Positions 1-11,552 are shown, numbered from the stretch's first letter. The stretch is 64,000 bases of DNA from Adenophora triphylla var. japonica (GCA_022495995.1 JAFEMH010000163.1:868001-932000), one strand, 5' to 3'. A program made the numbers and translations. Notes: generated by a model not told the origin, from the sequence alone.

Positions 1-29
1 TATGTTTAACTTACATTTTCTTCATTTTT

Positions 30-520
30 ACAATCGTATTACATACAATTGTATCATTTTATATCAAAATCTGCTATTTATACCCAAATTTATTTCATAA
101 GTTGCAATTTAGTACATCATGACACAAAGTCACAATTCTGGAAAATTTGAAATTGCAATACGGAACACAATATTTCAAAATTTAGTACATCATGACACAA
201 AATCGTATTACATACAATTGTATCATTTTATACCAAAATTTGTCATTTTATACCCAAATTTGTTATAGTAATATAAAGAACTAAATTGCACCATACTACC
301 ATAAAGTTTACCTTGGAATTGCAATGCGGAACACAATATTTCAAAAGTTGCAATTTAGTACATCATGACACAAAGTTGCAATTCTGGAAAATTTGGGCGA
401 CTGTTAAAATGAATGGACGGCAGTTAACAGTGTTAACAAAATGGAGTGTTAACAAAATGGACTGTTAAAATGAATGGACGACAATTAACGATGTTAACAA
501 AATGGGCGTAAATGTTAACA
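30..520. repeat. Imperfect direct repeats, AT-rich
   Basis: A block beginning with an ACAATTGTATC motif and running into a TTTAGTACATCATGACACA motif occurs near 50-150 and again near 210-400. A third copy of the second motif lies near 181. Short GTTAAC-containing repeats follow (420-510). Two shorter motifs reappear in inverted orientation near 2050-2130, so these may be parts of one old DNA element. No gene is visible. Confidence 0.55.
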
Positions 521-642
521 AGCTTCTTTGAATATTTCAATCTCCACCCATAAAAATCGAAAGTTTTTCGTGTGCACTATAACATCATTTATATTTAACG
601 AACCTCCATGATCCCACCCACCTATATAATCCCAATACCTAA

Positions 643-1327
643 GGGGGCGTTTGATTCGTGGTAATTGACCATTTTGCGGCAAAATGGAATGGTCAATTCC
701 GTTTGACCCATTCCAGTCCCGTGTTTGATTTGCATTTTCCATGGCAATGGAATGGCAAATTCCTTTGAATGAAGGAATTGGTCATTCCTTCCAAATATGG
801 AAGGAATGCTCAATTCCTTCAGAAATGGAATTATAATTTTTTTTACCAAAATACCCCCAAACCTAAATCACCCCTACCCCTTGCCTACCCACCCCCACCC
901 CTACCACCCCCACCTACCCCCCACCTCCACGAAAAAAAAAAAAATTTACTCATTTTGCATACCCCCTACCTACCCCACCCACCCAGCCCTGCCATACCCA
1001 CCCCCACGAAAAAAAAAATTTACTCATTTTGCATACCCCCTACCGATCCCACCCAGCCCTGCCCTACCCCCCCCCCACCCCCCACCCCAAAAAAAAATAA
1101 TTTTTTAAAAGAAGGGTGAATTGGACATTTTATATGCTTTTATTCCATTCCTATAATTTGTATTTTCAAACCAAACATGATTTGCCAAGGAATTGAATGA
1201 CAATTTCATTCAATTCCGTGTCAACCAAACGGAGGGGTTTGATCGATTTTTTTCCATTCCATTTCCTTCAGGAATTCAATTCCATTGACCATTCCTTTAA
1301 TTTTTTTCTCCCGAACCAAACGCCCCC
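643..1327. mobile_element. PIF/Harbinger-like MITE
   Basis: The left end GGGGGCGTTTGATTCG (643-658) is an inverted repeat of the right end CGAACCAAACGCCCCC (1312-1327), matching at 15 of 16 positions. The element is flanked by the trinucleotide TAA on both sides (640-642 and 1328-1330). A 3-bp TWA target duplication with such G-rich ends is characteristic of PIF/Harbinger-derived MITEs. Subterminal AATGGAATGG-type repeats and C-rich, A-rich tracts fill the 685 bp. The proline-rich open frames inside come from the C-rich tracts and are not genes. Confidence 0.85.
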
Positions 1328-1330
1328 TAA

Positions 1331-2160
1331 ATTTGAAACAAAAGATAAAGAGTGTGTTTCATGGTGGCTGCCCCACCATCTTGCCACCATTACCACACCA
1401 CCACCGCCGCCATAAACAAATTCAAAAAACCAATTTGAACATTCCACTTTAATTCAATCAAGACAATAAAAATCATTCTAAAGCAAAATCAATTCACAAT
1501 AATTTTACTCAAATCAAAATTAAATAAAAAATCAAAATAACAAATCTACGGTTCATGATGTTGAGGCTTATTCAAAATCTTCTTCAGAAATCTCAGATAT
1601 ATGAGATTTTTGGGGTACTAGGGTTTGGAGAAGAAAAGCACGAAGATAGCTTTTATTCTTTCTTTTTTTCTTTTTCTTTTTTTCTTTCTTTTAAGGTTAG
1701 TCAAAATTTTCATATTACTTTTTATGATAATTATCTTATAATAATATCATTTTAATTTTCTGTTTAAAAAAAAACTAGAATATATATAATATTTAGATCG
1801 TATTTTTAATTTTTAAGTATTTTAGGTTTTCTTTTGGGCAATGGTATTTTATGTTTTTTATAATAAATAAAAAATACTAACAATAATATTGATGTAAAGT
1901 AACTTTATTTACATGTTTTTTAGATAAATTTTCATTAAAAAAGAAATTTTATTATTGTGAATGTAATTAATGGAAATCGATTAATGAAATAGTGTCGAAT
2001 ATTAAGGATGGAAAATGCAATATTTAGAGAAGCTTATTAACATTTCAAGCTATTTTGTTAACAGCTGTTAACTGACATTTTAATATCCGTCCAAAATTGT
2101 CATTGCAATTTTGTATGAATATAGTGTTATAAATTGGATTCCTCCTACTGCCGGTCACCA
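1331..2160. other. AT-rich intergenic DNA, no gene seen
   Basis: Low-complexity AT-rich sequence with poly-T runs near 1650-1690. No coding region is supported. At 2050-2130 a TTTTGTTAACA stretch resembles the reverse complement of sequence near 400-450. Confidence 0.5.
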
Positions 2161-2189
2161 AAATATCAACGCCACCATTGGATGAATTG

Positions 2190-2640
2190 AGGATGAGGTA
2201 CCTAGCACGGAGGACGACGATGAGGCGGATGTCGTGGCGCAGGCCGAGGAGACTAATGTCGAGGAGGAAGCTCAACCCAACAAGTCACCATCCCGAATCC
2301 TGACACGGAGGACGACGATGAGGCGGATGCCGTGGCGCAGACCGAGGAGACTAATGTCGAGGAGGAAGCTCAACCCAACAAGTCACCATCCCGGATCCTG
2401 GCAAGGCAGAAGACGATGAGGCTGATGCCGTGGCGCAGGCCGAGGAGACTAATGTCGAGAAGGAAGCTCAACCCAACAAGTCACCATCCCGGTTCCTGGC
2501 ACAGAGGACGACAATGCTGATGCAGCGGCGCAGGTCGAGGAGACTAATGTCGAGGAGGAAGCTCAACCCAACAAGTCACCATCCCGGTTCCTGACCTGAA
2601 GGAAGACGATGAGTCTGACTTCTTTGTCTTCATCTATTGC
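2190..2640 (+). pseudogene. Acidic tandem-repeat coding remnant
   Basis: Four units of about 98 bp (starts near 2225, 2323, 2421 and 2516 on a common anchor) encode a strongly acidic peptide rich in E, D, A and Q, with the recurrent core AEETNVEEEAQPNKS. Because 98 is not a multiple of three, each unit shifts frame relative to the last, so the protein cannot be read through. The last unit runs into a hydrophobic tail and a stop. It resembles a low-complexity C-terminal tail of a retroelement accessory protein, but the family is not recognised. The tandem arrays immediately downstream would fit the 3' region of a decayed Tat-type retrotransposon (inference). Confidence 0.4.
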
Positions 2641-2830
2641 TTTAGTATAAACTGCTTTACTTACTTGATCTGCCCTTCTTGAATGCCGGTACAAACTTGG
2701 GGAAGTCGAGGAAGATCATCTCATACCTTTGATAATGTAGAACGAGGAGGTTAGCTCGGTTCTAGATGTTTTGATATTTTTGTCTGTCTCAAGTCATTAT
2801 GCTGAGGGAGACTCCTTGGTCTTGACTGTT

Positions 2831-3236
2831 TGAACCTTGTAATCCTTGAATCGAGGCGGACCCTCGTCAGGATGTAAGGTTGATTATTTGAACCTTGTAA
2901 TCCTTGAATCGAGGCGGACCCTCGTCAGGATGTAAGGTAGATTGTTGGAACCTTGTAATCCTTGAATCGAGGCGGACCCTCGTCAGGATGTAAGGTAGAT
3001 TGTTTGAACCTTGTAATCCTTGAATCGAGGCGGACCCTCGTCAGGATGTAAGGTAGATTGTTGGAACCTTGTAATCCTTGAATCGAGGCGGACCCTCGTC
3101 AGGATGTAAGGTAGATTGCTTGAACCTTGTAATCCTTGAATTGAGGCAGACCCTCGTCAGGATGTAAGGTAGATTGTTGGAACCTTGTAACCCTTGAATT
3201 GAGGCGAACCCTCGTCAGAATGTAAGGTAAGCCACT
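2831..3236. repeat. 58-bp tandem repeat, about 7 copies
   Basis: Units start at 2831, 2889, 2947, 3005, 3063, 3121 and 3179, an exact 58-bp period. The recurring core is GAACCTTGTAATCCTTGAAT followed by CGAGGCGGACCCTCGTCAGG. Partial, diverged units flank the array at 2790-2830 and 3237-3320. Confidence 0.9.
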
Positions 3237-3440
3237 AGGCTGAGGAGAGATCCTTAGTCTTGGCTGTGAAGAGCCTATAGTCATCGAGTCGAGGCGGACC
3301 CTCGTCAAGACGTAAGGCATGTGTTTTGAAGAGTAGGAGATGAGATCCTCGTCTTCCGGCGTTGGTGTCAGTAGTTGATAGTGGCCTTGCACGTTTGAAG
3401 AAGTAAATTTGAATTTCATTGACTCATTTCCACTAATTCG

Positions 3441-3870
3441 TCTACGTCCCTCAGTTCTCCTTATCTTCTAGTCATAGCTGGCCCCCGAGTTCTGACCGTA
3501 TGACGAGACTAGGGGCTACATCTAGGACGGACAGAACCGTATCAAGAAAGTCTACGTCCCTCAGCTCTCCTTATCTTCTAGTCATAGCTGGCCCCCGAGT
3601 TCTGGCCGTATGACGAGACTAGGGGCTACATCTAGGACGGACAGAACCGTATCAAGAAAGTCTACATCCCTCAGCTCTACTTATCTTCTAGTCATAGCTG
3701 GCCCCCGAGTTCTGGCCGTATGACGAGAATAGGGGCTACATCTAGGACGGACAGAACCGTATCAAGAAAGTCTACGTCCCTCAGCTCTACTTATCTTCTA
3801 GTCATAGCTGGCCCCCGAGTTCTGGCCGTATGACGAGACTAGGGGCTAAATCTGGGACGGACATAACTGA
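3441..3870. repeat. 110-bp tandem repeat, about 4 copies
   Basis: Units start at 3441, 3551, 3661 and 3771, exactly 110 bp apart, and contain TAGTCATAGCTGGCCCCCGA and a GACGAGACTAGGGGCTA segment. The last copy is partial. The copies differ by only a few substitutions, so amplification was recent relative to the gene fragments next door. Confidence 0.9.
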
Positions 3871-3879
3871 GTCATTGTT

Positions 3880-4520
3880 GTTATCTTCATGAATGTCTAC
3901 GGTATCATCAGAGATCTGGCTCAGAACTGGTTTTGCTGTGTTGCTTAATTGCTTTGACGAGCTGCTAAGTTGCTCGCATGCGTGTAATTTATGCTGATCA
4001 TTCATTGCACTATGATGTTGTCTTGAACTTAGTTTCACAACAATTGTGCCCGACAAAGTAGCTAGATCACCCGAGAAGCTGAATTGAGGCTGTAGTAGCT
4101 GGAGACTGCTGCCCAAGTTGCTTTGGATGAGTAATGCCTGGTGCGCTTTGGCTTCCCCAAGATTGCCAAGGTTAAAACATGGAAGATACATTTGTTGTGT
4201 TTTGGGATAGACCATAGGATGTAGCCAGAGTATATGATGAAGAGAGAGGTACTCCAGAGCCACCCGCACTGGGGTGATTATTTGGAGGGGTAGCATTCTG
4301 AAAACTGCTGGGAACCAGATGTGAAGCCCACGTTTGGCTACATGTATGGCATTGACATCGACTGTGGCGAAGTAAGATGATCAGCCTTCAAGGTAATCAC
4401 GCATCTGTTGAGGAACTGTGGAGGCTGTCCTTGACCAACAGGCATACCTTGCCCAACTGGATGGAATTGCTGAGCAGCTGAAGTTGCTTGTATGAGTGGT
4501 TTTTAAGGAAATTGCAGTAT
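3880..4520 (-). pseudogene. PRP40A-like splicing-factor fragment
   Basis: Read leftwards from about 4500, the minus strand encodes a Pro/Gln-rich stretch with HPVGQGMPVGQGQPPQF, then SMPYM, a stop, PNVGFTSGSQQF, and after a frame change NATPPNNHPSAGGSGVPLSS, SYTLATSYGL and GQQSPATTAS. The order and spacing match my recollection of the low-complexity N-terminus of plant pre-mRNA-processing protein 40A, a U1 snRNP-associated factor. The WW and FF domains that define PRP40 are absent. In-frame stops and frame changes show it is not functional. It ends against the 110-bp array and lies on the same strand as the GAPDH fragment at 5974-6105. A search against plant proteins is needed to confirm the match. 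Confidence 0.6.
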
Positions 4521-5770
4521 GCAATACAAAAGATATGAGTATCGTTATTTAAACCCATTTCAAACATGTTAGCTGCATTTTGCTATCTACTAGGGAAGAG
4601 AGGCAATCGAAGGACTCTATTTAGAGTTGCCTGATCAAATAGAGAAGACATTAATGTAGCAGTTTTTGCAGAAAATTGTAATACTACCCGTTAATGTCTA
4701 CAAGTAAAAGCAATGGAATCAAGCACGATTTAATTACTGGCTTGGAGCACTCTAAGGCCTTATTTCTTTATCCAGATGTAAAAAATGAGGTACATCATAT
4801 ATGTACGAATAAACTTATACCTATAACAGCATAGGAGTTTATAAATAAGACCCTTACATTTATTCGGGCTTTAAGGAAAGCAATTATATGAGAGTCGAAT
4901 TATAACTAATCATGCAATATTCTGCTCATGCTATGTTTACTAGAGGGTTTGCAACGCTGTTGAGCAAAAAATAATAAACATATGGGAAAATTTTCAATGA
5001 TTGGGCATGCTATTATGCTACAAATAACAATGCTTTTCCAAATAATTGCCAATTTTGTTAATAAATTGGAGGGAGTGCACCTGATTAAGATGTGATTCCG
5101 GGAGTTTTCAATTTCGGCCACACATTCAATTTGACAATTTCCAACGGCTTGAGCTGCAAACTTTGCTGACTGCTTACTTCAACTACAATATTCTGATCCG
5201 CCCTCGAAAAAAAACAAGTGATCTCAGGATACTGGACAGGCATAAAATCATGCCAAACTGTGCACACGCAGATGGTTCAGAGGCAGACTGAATGGCAGGT
5301 GCAAACTGAGAGTGAGAAAGCAACAGCTATGAAGAAGACATGATCTTGCAAGTTCTTCCATAAAGGGAAAGGAGTATGATTCATGATAGCCATCAATGGA
5401 TAATCTCTGGACATGCTGAGAGCCTTAAGCGCAAATCTGAGTCATGGATCTACCACCATCGAAATTGCCGCAGAATAAAAAAGGCGCAACAGCGCTGGGT
5501 CAAAAGAGACATATCAATCCAGCGATAACGAGCTTCAAATAAAATTGAAGAGCAAATCTGAATCATGGATCCACGACCATCCAAATTTCAGACTTAGAGA
5601 GCGAAAGCAGATCTCACAAACCGGCGGCCATGGAAAGTCGAATCAGACCTTCCACTAAAACGCGACGGCCTGGACAATCAACCGGGATCCACCAAAATCA
5701 TATCACCGTTTACCGATCTGACGTTAACCCAAACTCCGGTAGCCGATTGCAGAGGCCTGAAAAGGCAGAT
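4521..5770 (-). other. Captured or spacer DNA, unidentified
   Basis: Between two recognisable gene fragments lies about 1.2 kb of near-normal base composition with intron-like and UTR-like stretches on the minus strand. A short minus-strand open frame at 5085-5267 does not match a family I recognise. It is probably part of the same captured block. Confidence 0.3.
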
Positions 5771-5777
5771 CTAAAAT

Positions 5778-5945
5778 TTAAAGAGAAGGTTCGCCTGGAG
5801 GAGACATAGCGGCGATATTTCTACGGTTGTTTAGGGTTTGGAGGATAATTTTCCGGTGAACGTAAGCTTGGTCGGCGTCGAACGGGTCTCGGAGAGAGTT
5901 GGTCAGACGAGGCAATTTCTCCGATGCCCCTTCAATTGCCGCCAT
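5778..5945 (-). pseudogene. Unidentified captured N-terminal exon
   Basis: The minus strand is open from an ATG at 5945 and encodes MAAIEGASEKLPRLTNSLRD, then PFDADQAYVHRKIILQTLNN and a short tail. This looks like a genuine plant protein N-terminus (ordinary amino-acid mix, a good start codon, a 5' leader-like upstream), but I cannot name the family. It lies just downstream of the GAPDH exon 1 copy on the same strand, which suggests a chimeric transcript or a patchwork capture. Without its downstream exons it is treated as a fragment. Confidence 0.4.
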
Positions 5946-5952
5946 CTTCTCA

Positions 5953-6120
<168 letters not shown>

Positions 6121-6567
6121 TTAGAGATAAAAAGATAGTGATAGAAATGAAAAAGTAGATGTAGATGTAGAGAGAGAAAGTAAAATGTGTGTTAGTGTGT
6201 GTGAGAGAGAGAGAGATAAGGAGTTCAACGTAGCTTCCTCTCTTGCTATCATTAGTTTAAGAATTTGTCCGTCCGTCATTCGCCATGTGTTAGTCTTCGT
6301 TCCCGGCAATGGAACCAAACTGATGCAGCAAAAAATGAGCGGTACCGGGGGTACCTAATCAGTCGGGAACGCGACGTTGGATTCCTGGACGAACGACGAA
6401 CGGATCTGCAAAACAAACACCGTTAGGGCGCGGGGAGTTACCCCCGCGCAAACCCTCCGGCGTGAGAATAAGCATCTGTATATGAAGATGATATAAACCG
6501 GGAGGGAAGGCGTATTAGAGTATAGAGAGGGTGTTTGAATGTACCTTTTGTGTGAGGGTTTTGACCC

Positions 6568-6576
6568 TTATTTATA
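6568..6576 (-). promoter_or_regulatory. TATA box candidate, leftward
   Basis: On the minus strand TATAAATAA lies within GCTATAAATAAGGGTC, about 460 bp upstream of the GAPDH start codon at 6105. The 6230-6640 segment has no ORF and looks like a transposon or LTR promoter/leader. If active, it would drive transcription leftwards through the captured exons. Confidence 0.4.
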
Positions 6577-6649
6577 GCTTTCAAGTGATGTGTCCTTCAA
6601 GAATAGGAGTTCCATAGCTGACTTGTATTAGGAGAGTGGATCTTAGTAT

Positions 6650-6972
6650 TGTTGGGATAGAGGACCAACCGGGTTAGATTTCGGAGTAAAAAGGGAAGAG
6701 AAAATCGTCGGAGCTACTGCCGTTCAGAGCGGCCGCGCTGGAGGCAAGGGCGGCCGCGCTGGAGGACAGAATGAGGTGCAGAATTCTCTGGAGGTTAGAG
6801 CGACCGCGCTACTACCAAGGGCGGCCGCGCTCGTGTCGGGGAGGAAAAATTCTGGGCCCGGTTTTAGGCCAATTTTCGGGTTCCTTTTGTCCATCTAGGG
6901 TTTGGTTGTATCCTAGGGCATATATTTAAGCAAAGTTCCGCCCCTAAACAAATTGTAACTATATCCACAACA
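6650..6972 (+). repeat. Copia 5' LTR, internally deleted
   Basis: It begins TGTTGGGATAG and ends CCACAACA. Compared with the 3' LTR it lacks 179 bp (the 3' LTR stretch 11361-11539), with the same ATAT at both deletion edges, consistent with a microhomology-mediated deletion. It carries an extra unit of the GC-rich palindrome region that the 3' LTR lacks. A TATA-like TATATTTAAG lies at 6921-6930. Confidence 0.95.
6726..6831. repeat. Four CG-rich palindromic motifs in U3
   Basis: GCGGCCGCGCT-type motifs occur at 6726-6739, 6746-6760, 6797-6810 (GCGACCGCGCT) and 6818-6831. They form two pairs spaced about 20 bp within the pair and about 71 bp between pairs. They lie upstream of the TATA-like sequence at 6921. 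Confidence 0.85.
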
Positions 6973-6974
6973 AT

Positions 6975-6986
6975 TGGTATCAGAGC
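6975..6986 (+). promoter_or_regulatory. Primer binding site (initiator Met tRNA type)
   Basis: TGGTATCAGAGC lies 2 bp after the end of the 5' LTR. This is the usual priming site of plant Copia elements. Confidence 0.9.
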
Positions 6987-7057
6987 CATGGTTAGAGATC
7001 AGGGTTTAATCGTAAGATTGGTTTATCGAGCGATTGGGTGTTGTCAAGCAATCAAGA

Positions 7058-7540
7058 ATGGGCAAGGACAAACAGGCGGTTGAGAAGTTCGATGGGTCTG
7101 ACTTCGGATTTTGGAGGATGCAGATAGAGGATCTCTTGTATAACAAAGAACTCTATAAGCCTCTTAAGGGTGTCAAATCGGAAGGAGAAACGCAGGAAGA
7201 TTGGGAACTCATGGATCGGAAGGCCCTAGGGGTGGTCAGATCTACTTTGTCAAAGTGGATTGCGAAGACTACCAAGAAGGCAAAAACTACAAAGGAGCTA
7301 TTGGATTATCTTACTGAGAGATTTGAAACTCCATCTGCTGCAAACAAGGTTGATTTGATACGCAAGATGGGTAGTCTCAAGATGTAAGAGGGAGGATCCT
7401 TAGCTAAACACATCGATGAGTTTATGGATGTTATAGACTCATTGACTGCGTTGGAGATTACGTTTGATGATGAAGTTCATGCGTGCTTGTTGCTAGCGTC
7501 TTTACCAGGAAGTTGGAGCGGGACGGTGACATGATCAATG
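7058..7540 (+). pseudogene. Copia gag, broken
   Basis: From ATG 7058 the frame encodes the typical plant Copia capsid start (FDGSDFGFWRMQIEDLL, then LTERFETPSAANKVDLIRKM). It is interrupted by a TAA at about 7385 and a TGA at about 7533. The frame continues beyond both into the CCHC knuckle of the next entry. The two nonsense codons are the only breaks visible in this part. Confidence 0.9.
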
Positions 7541-9199
7541 CTTCACAGTAAAAACAAATTGAAGTATGATGATGTTAAAGACTTTCTCTTGGGCGAGGAA
7601 AATCGCATGAAGAAGTTGGGGACATCGACTGCTTCGGGATCGACCTTAGCTACTACTAGCAGGGGAAGGTCGGATACTAGCAAACAAGGGAGAACTGAAT
7701 CTAGGGAGAACGTGGTGGGTGGTAAGGGCAAGGTCGTGGAGATCAGAGACAAACCAAGGGCTGCAAAGGGATCAGTTCAGTGCTATCACTGTAAGGAGTT
7801 GGGACACTACAAGAAGGATTGTCCCAATCGTGAGGGCAATTCGGTGAATGTGACAGTCGAAGGTGATGATGTACTGGTTCTGAGTGTTAGTAGTGCACTA
7901 GAATCATGGGTGCTGGATTCGGGGGCATCATTCCACTCTTGCGAGCATGCAGAAGAGATGGAGAATTATACTTCCGGTGATTTCGGTAAGGTCTATCTGG
8001 CGGATGGCGAGCCTTTGGAAATCAAGGGGAAGGGGGGTGTCAGAATAGGAGCATCGGACAGGAAGGTCTTACATCTGAACGGGGTCAGGCACATTCCGGG
8101 TTTGAAAAAGAACCTATTATCAGTTGGGCAGTTGAACGAAGAAGGTTACAAGGTAACATTCAGCTGCAGGAACTGGGTTATTACCAAGGAGGATTGTGAG
8201 ATCGCTCGGGGTAATAAGGAGGGGACATTGTATTTGGCAAATAACACCAAGGATAGTATCGCGGTGGCGTCGGCCAAGGGTGATACTGATTTGTGGCACT
8301 GTCGATTGGGTCACATGAGTGAGACGGGGATGAAAGTACTTTGTTCAAAGGGATTACTACCGGGTTTGAAGACAGTCAACGTGGGGATTTGCGAAGATTG
8401 TGTGTTTGGCAAACAGGGGAGAAATAATTTCTCAAGGACGGGTAGGGCTTTGAGGGAAGCAAAGTTAGAACTGGTCCACACGGATTTGTGGGGAACATCT
8501 CCGGTAACTTCTCTGCGTGGTGCGTCATATTACATGACCTTTATTGATGATTCAACAAGAAAGGTCTGGGTCTACTTCTTGAAAGGGAAAGATGAAGCTT
8601 TCGAGGTATTCAAGAAATGGAGGGCCTTGGTGGAGAATCAGACGGGACTTAAGCTTAAGTGCTTAAGATCAGATAATGGTGGGGAGTATGAGCTCGGTGA
8701 GTTCAGGGAATATTGTCCAGCGAATGGTATTTGCATGGAGAAGACTCCAAAGCGCACACCACAACTCAATGGGGTTGCAAAAAGGATGAACAGGACATTG
8801 AACGAGCGGGCAAGAAGTATGAGATTGAAGTGTGGACTTCCGAAGACGTTCTGGGCATATGCAGTTGACACGGCAGCTTTCTTGATCAATAGGGGACCAT
8901 CGGTACCATTGGGGAATAGAATTCCAGAGGAAGCATGGAGTGGCAAGCGGGTAAATCTGTCCTTTCTTCACATATTTGGCTGCGTTTCATATGTTCATAT
9001 TGATTCTGCTGATAGAACTAAGTTAGATGCAAAATCTGTAAAATGTACGTTTATTGGGTATGGCGGGGATGACTTCGGGTATAAGTTTTGGGATGACCAA
9101 AACCATAAAATTATTCGTAGTCGAGATGTGGTATTCAATGAACAGTGCATTGTACAAGGACGTAAAGGGGGTATCTCGATGATATTAGTTCGAACCTAG
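7538..9199 (+). pseudogene. Copia gag C-end, protease and integrase
   Basis: This is the longest open stretch of the element, 553 codons. In order it contains the CCHC zinc knuckle CYHCKELGHYKKDC (about residues 82-95), the aspartic protease motif VLDSGASFH (about 126), the integrase HHCC region (HCRLGH ... CEDCVFGKQ), the first catalytic Asp in HTDLWG and the second in LRSDNGGEY. At the third catalytic position the family Glu is Lys (NGVAKRMNRT), which would abolish integration. The frame closes just after the VVFNE motif that marks the end of integrase, before RT. Confidence 0.9.
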
Positions 9200-9429
9200 G
9201 AGGTTATAGAGATGGATATTCCGCACTTGGGTGGGAGCAGTAACGGTTCATGATGACCATGGTCGGGAGGTCACCGAAGATGAACCACATACTCCGAACC
9301 GGATATTCATTGCGTAGATCCAAACGGGTTGCGTGGATCGCCCGACAGTATACTCCTTCCAATTATTATTTGTTGTTGACGTGATAGTGGGGAACCTAAT
9401 GTTATGCGAGGTCGTTCGTAGTGCACTTT

Positions 9430-10325
9430 GTAATAAGTGGAAAGTCATGCGATGGACGATGAGATGGACTCATTGAAGGCCAACAAAATTTGGGAGTTGA
9501 CTAGACCGCCTAAGGGAAGAAGGCATTGCATAACAAGTGGGTTTATTGGGATTAAGGAGGAAGCAAACGGCGAAGAGAAAGCGTTACAAGGCAAGGTTGG
9601 TTGTAAAAGGGTTTCAAGAAAAGTATGGTATTGACTACACCGAAGTTTTCACTCCTGTTGTGAAGATGACCACTATCGAATGGTTCCTGGGATAGTAGTG
9701 GCGAGATAACTTGTTCTTTGGAACGGATGGATGTAAAGACGGCTTTTCTTCATGGGGATTTGGAGGAAGAAATTTACATGGTACAACCAGAGGGTTACTT
9801 GTCTAAGGGTAGCAAGGAACTGGTTTGCGAGATTGACTAAGAGCTTGTATGGCCTTAAACCAGCTCTAGCAGCGATGGTACGTAAAGTTCGATGGATTCA
9901 TGCACGATATTGATTTTATCGAGATGTGAGGCGGATCATTGTTGCTACTTCAAGAACACGGACAATGGGTACATAATCTTGCTTTGTTATATGTGGATGA
10001 CATGCTAATAGCGGGCTCGAGCAGTAGAGAGGTAAACAGATTAAAGGCTCAGTTGTCAGAACGGTTCGAGATGAAGGATTTGGGAGGCCGTAAAAATCTT
10101 GGGCATGCGGATTGACCGGGATAGGAGTCGGGTAAGTTGGTTCTTTCACAAGCGTAATACGTTGAGAAAGTCTTGGCAAGGTTTTGCATGGAAGAGGCGA
10201 AGCCAACATGGACACCATTGGGTATGCACTTCAAGCTATCCGAGCAGACTCACCTATGGGCAAGGAGGAGCGTGACAAGATGGAGAGGACTCCATATGCT
10301 TCGGCGATGGGGAGTCTAATGTGAT
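9430..10325 (+). pseudogene. Copia reverse transcriptase, multiply frameshifted
   Basis: Pieces in different frames match Copia RT: the entry motif SLKANKIWEL near 9470, a GYLSKGSKELV-type segment near 9790, and the catalytic YVDDMLIAG near 9990. Several frameshifts and stops separate them, so no RT could be made. Confidence 0.85.
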
Positions 10326-10962
10326 GCAATGGCGTGTACAAGGCCTGACATTGCACATGCGGTGGGAGTAGTCGGCCGGTTCATGGGCAATCCAGAAAGC
10401 AACATCGGGAAGCGGTTAAATGGATCCCCGCGTTACTTAAAGGGTACCGGTAAGGCTCTATGTTTCTCAAGCAAGGAAGTCGTGTTAGCGGGTTATGTTG
10501 ATACGGATTTGGCATCAAGTGATCTAGACAAGAGGAGAAGTACTACGGGTTATGTTTTCACATTGGGTGGTACATCAATCTCCTGGGCATCTAAATTGCA
10601 GAAGATCGTGGCTCGATCATTGCGAAGCGGCGTAATATGTGGCAGCCGACGAGGCGAGTAAAGAGATGGTATGGTTGCAGAACTTCTTGGGTGAACTTGG
10701 GAAGACGCGAAGTGGTAACGCTCTCTACAGTGACACAGTGACAGACAGAGTACAATACATTTAGCTACAAATTCGACGTTTCATTCTAGGACGAAGCACA
10801 TTGAACTGAGGTTTCACTACATCAGGCATCTCTTGGAAGGGAAGATCTTAAGGCTGGAGAAGATACTGGGATCGGAGAACCCAGCTGACATGTTGACAAA
10901 GGTTGTAAACCTTGAGAAATTGAAGCTGTGCATAGCTTCAATTGAGCTTGGAGAATAGGAGA
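10326..10962 (+). pseudogene. Copia RNase H, frameshifted
   Basis: The stretch [19 protein letters not shown], the RNase H start [11 protein letters not shown] and [19 protein letters not shown] are readable in one frame. Downstream pieces in other frames include SKEMVWLQ and TKHIELRFHYIRHLLEGK and end at LCIASIELGE. These are the usual Copia C-terminal motifs. The Asp in GYVDTD sits where D-A-D or D-S-D is usual. Confidence 0.85.
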
Positions 10963-11056
10963 GGAGGATGGCACTACCATGATCGAGGTGAGCACTAGGA
11001 GGACACCAAGGATGAGTTGAAGGACGGATACAGGGCTTATATATGCGGTTGATCTC

Positions 11057-11068
11057 TAGGTGGGAGAT
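11057..11068 (+). promoter_or_regulatory. Polypurine tract of the Copia element
   Basis: AGGTGGGAGAT directly abuts the 3' LTR start at 11069 and would prime plus-strand DNA synthesis. Confidence 0.8.
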
Positions 11069-11547
11069 TGTTGGGATAGAGGACCAACCGGGTTAGATTT
11101 CGGAGTAAAAAAGGAAGAGAAATCGTCGGAGCTACTGCCGTTCAGAGCGACCGCGCTGGAGGACAGAATGAGGTGCAGAATTCTCTGGAGGTTAGAGCGA
11201 CCGCGCTACTACCAAGGGCGGCCGCGCTCGTGTCGGGGAGGAAAAATTCTGGGCCCGATTTTAGGCCAATTTTCGGGTTCCTTTTGTCTATCTAGGATTT
11301 GGTTGTATCCTAGGGCATATATTTAAGCAAAGGTCCGCCCTAAACAAATTGTAACTATATACAAACACATTATACATAGTGCAAGATCCCTGGCTGATAA
11401 ATGCTCCCGCACGTAGCCAAACATATTGGTGAACTGGGTAAACAATTTCTGTGTCTTTTCTGTGTTTTTTGATTTCTTGTGCTTTGTTTGTGTGCTCTTA
11501 TTGTTCTTGTGGGTTTGCTTGGGTAGTGGAGGGCCATATCCACAACA
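11069..11547 (+). repeat. Copia 3' LTR, full length
   Basis: 479 bp, beginning TGTTGGGATAG and ending ATATCCACAACA, followed by the target duplication AGTAT. It retains the 179-bp segment (11361-11539) missing from the 5' LTR. Confidence 0.95.
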
Positions 11548-11552
11548 AGTAT

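Larger units (their letters stand above)
6650..11547 (+). mobile_element. Ty1/copia LTR retrotransposon, decayed
   Basis: A complete but inactive Copia element. It is bounded by TG...CA LTRs (6650-6972 and 11069-11547) and by the 5-bp target duplication AGTAT (6645-6649 and 11548-11552). An initiator-Met-type primer site follows the 5' LTR and a purine tract precedes the 3' LTR. The internal order gag, protease, integrase, RT, RNase H is the Copia order. Several nonsense codons and frameshifts, and loss of the third integrase catalytic residue, show it cannot move autonomously. Confidence 0.95.

Noticed and set aside
769..1119. Proline-rich ORFs
   Set aside because: They arise from C-rich tracts inside a MITE with clear terminal repeats.
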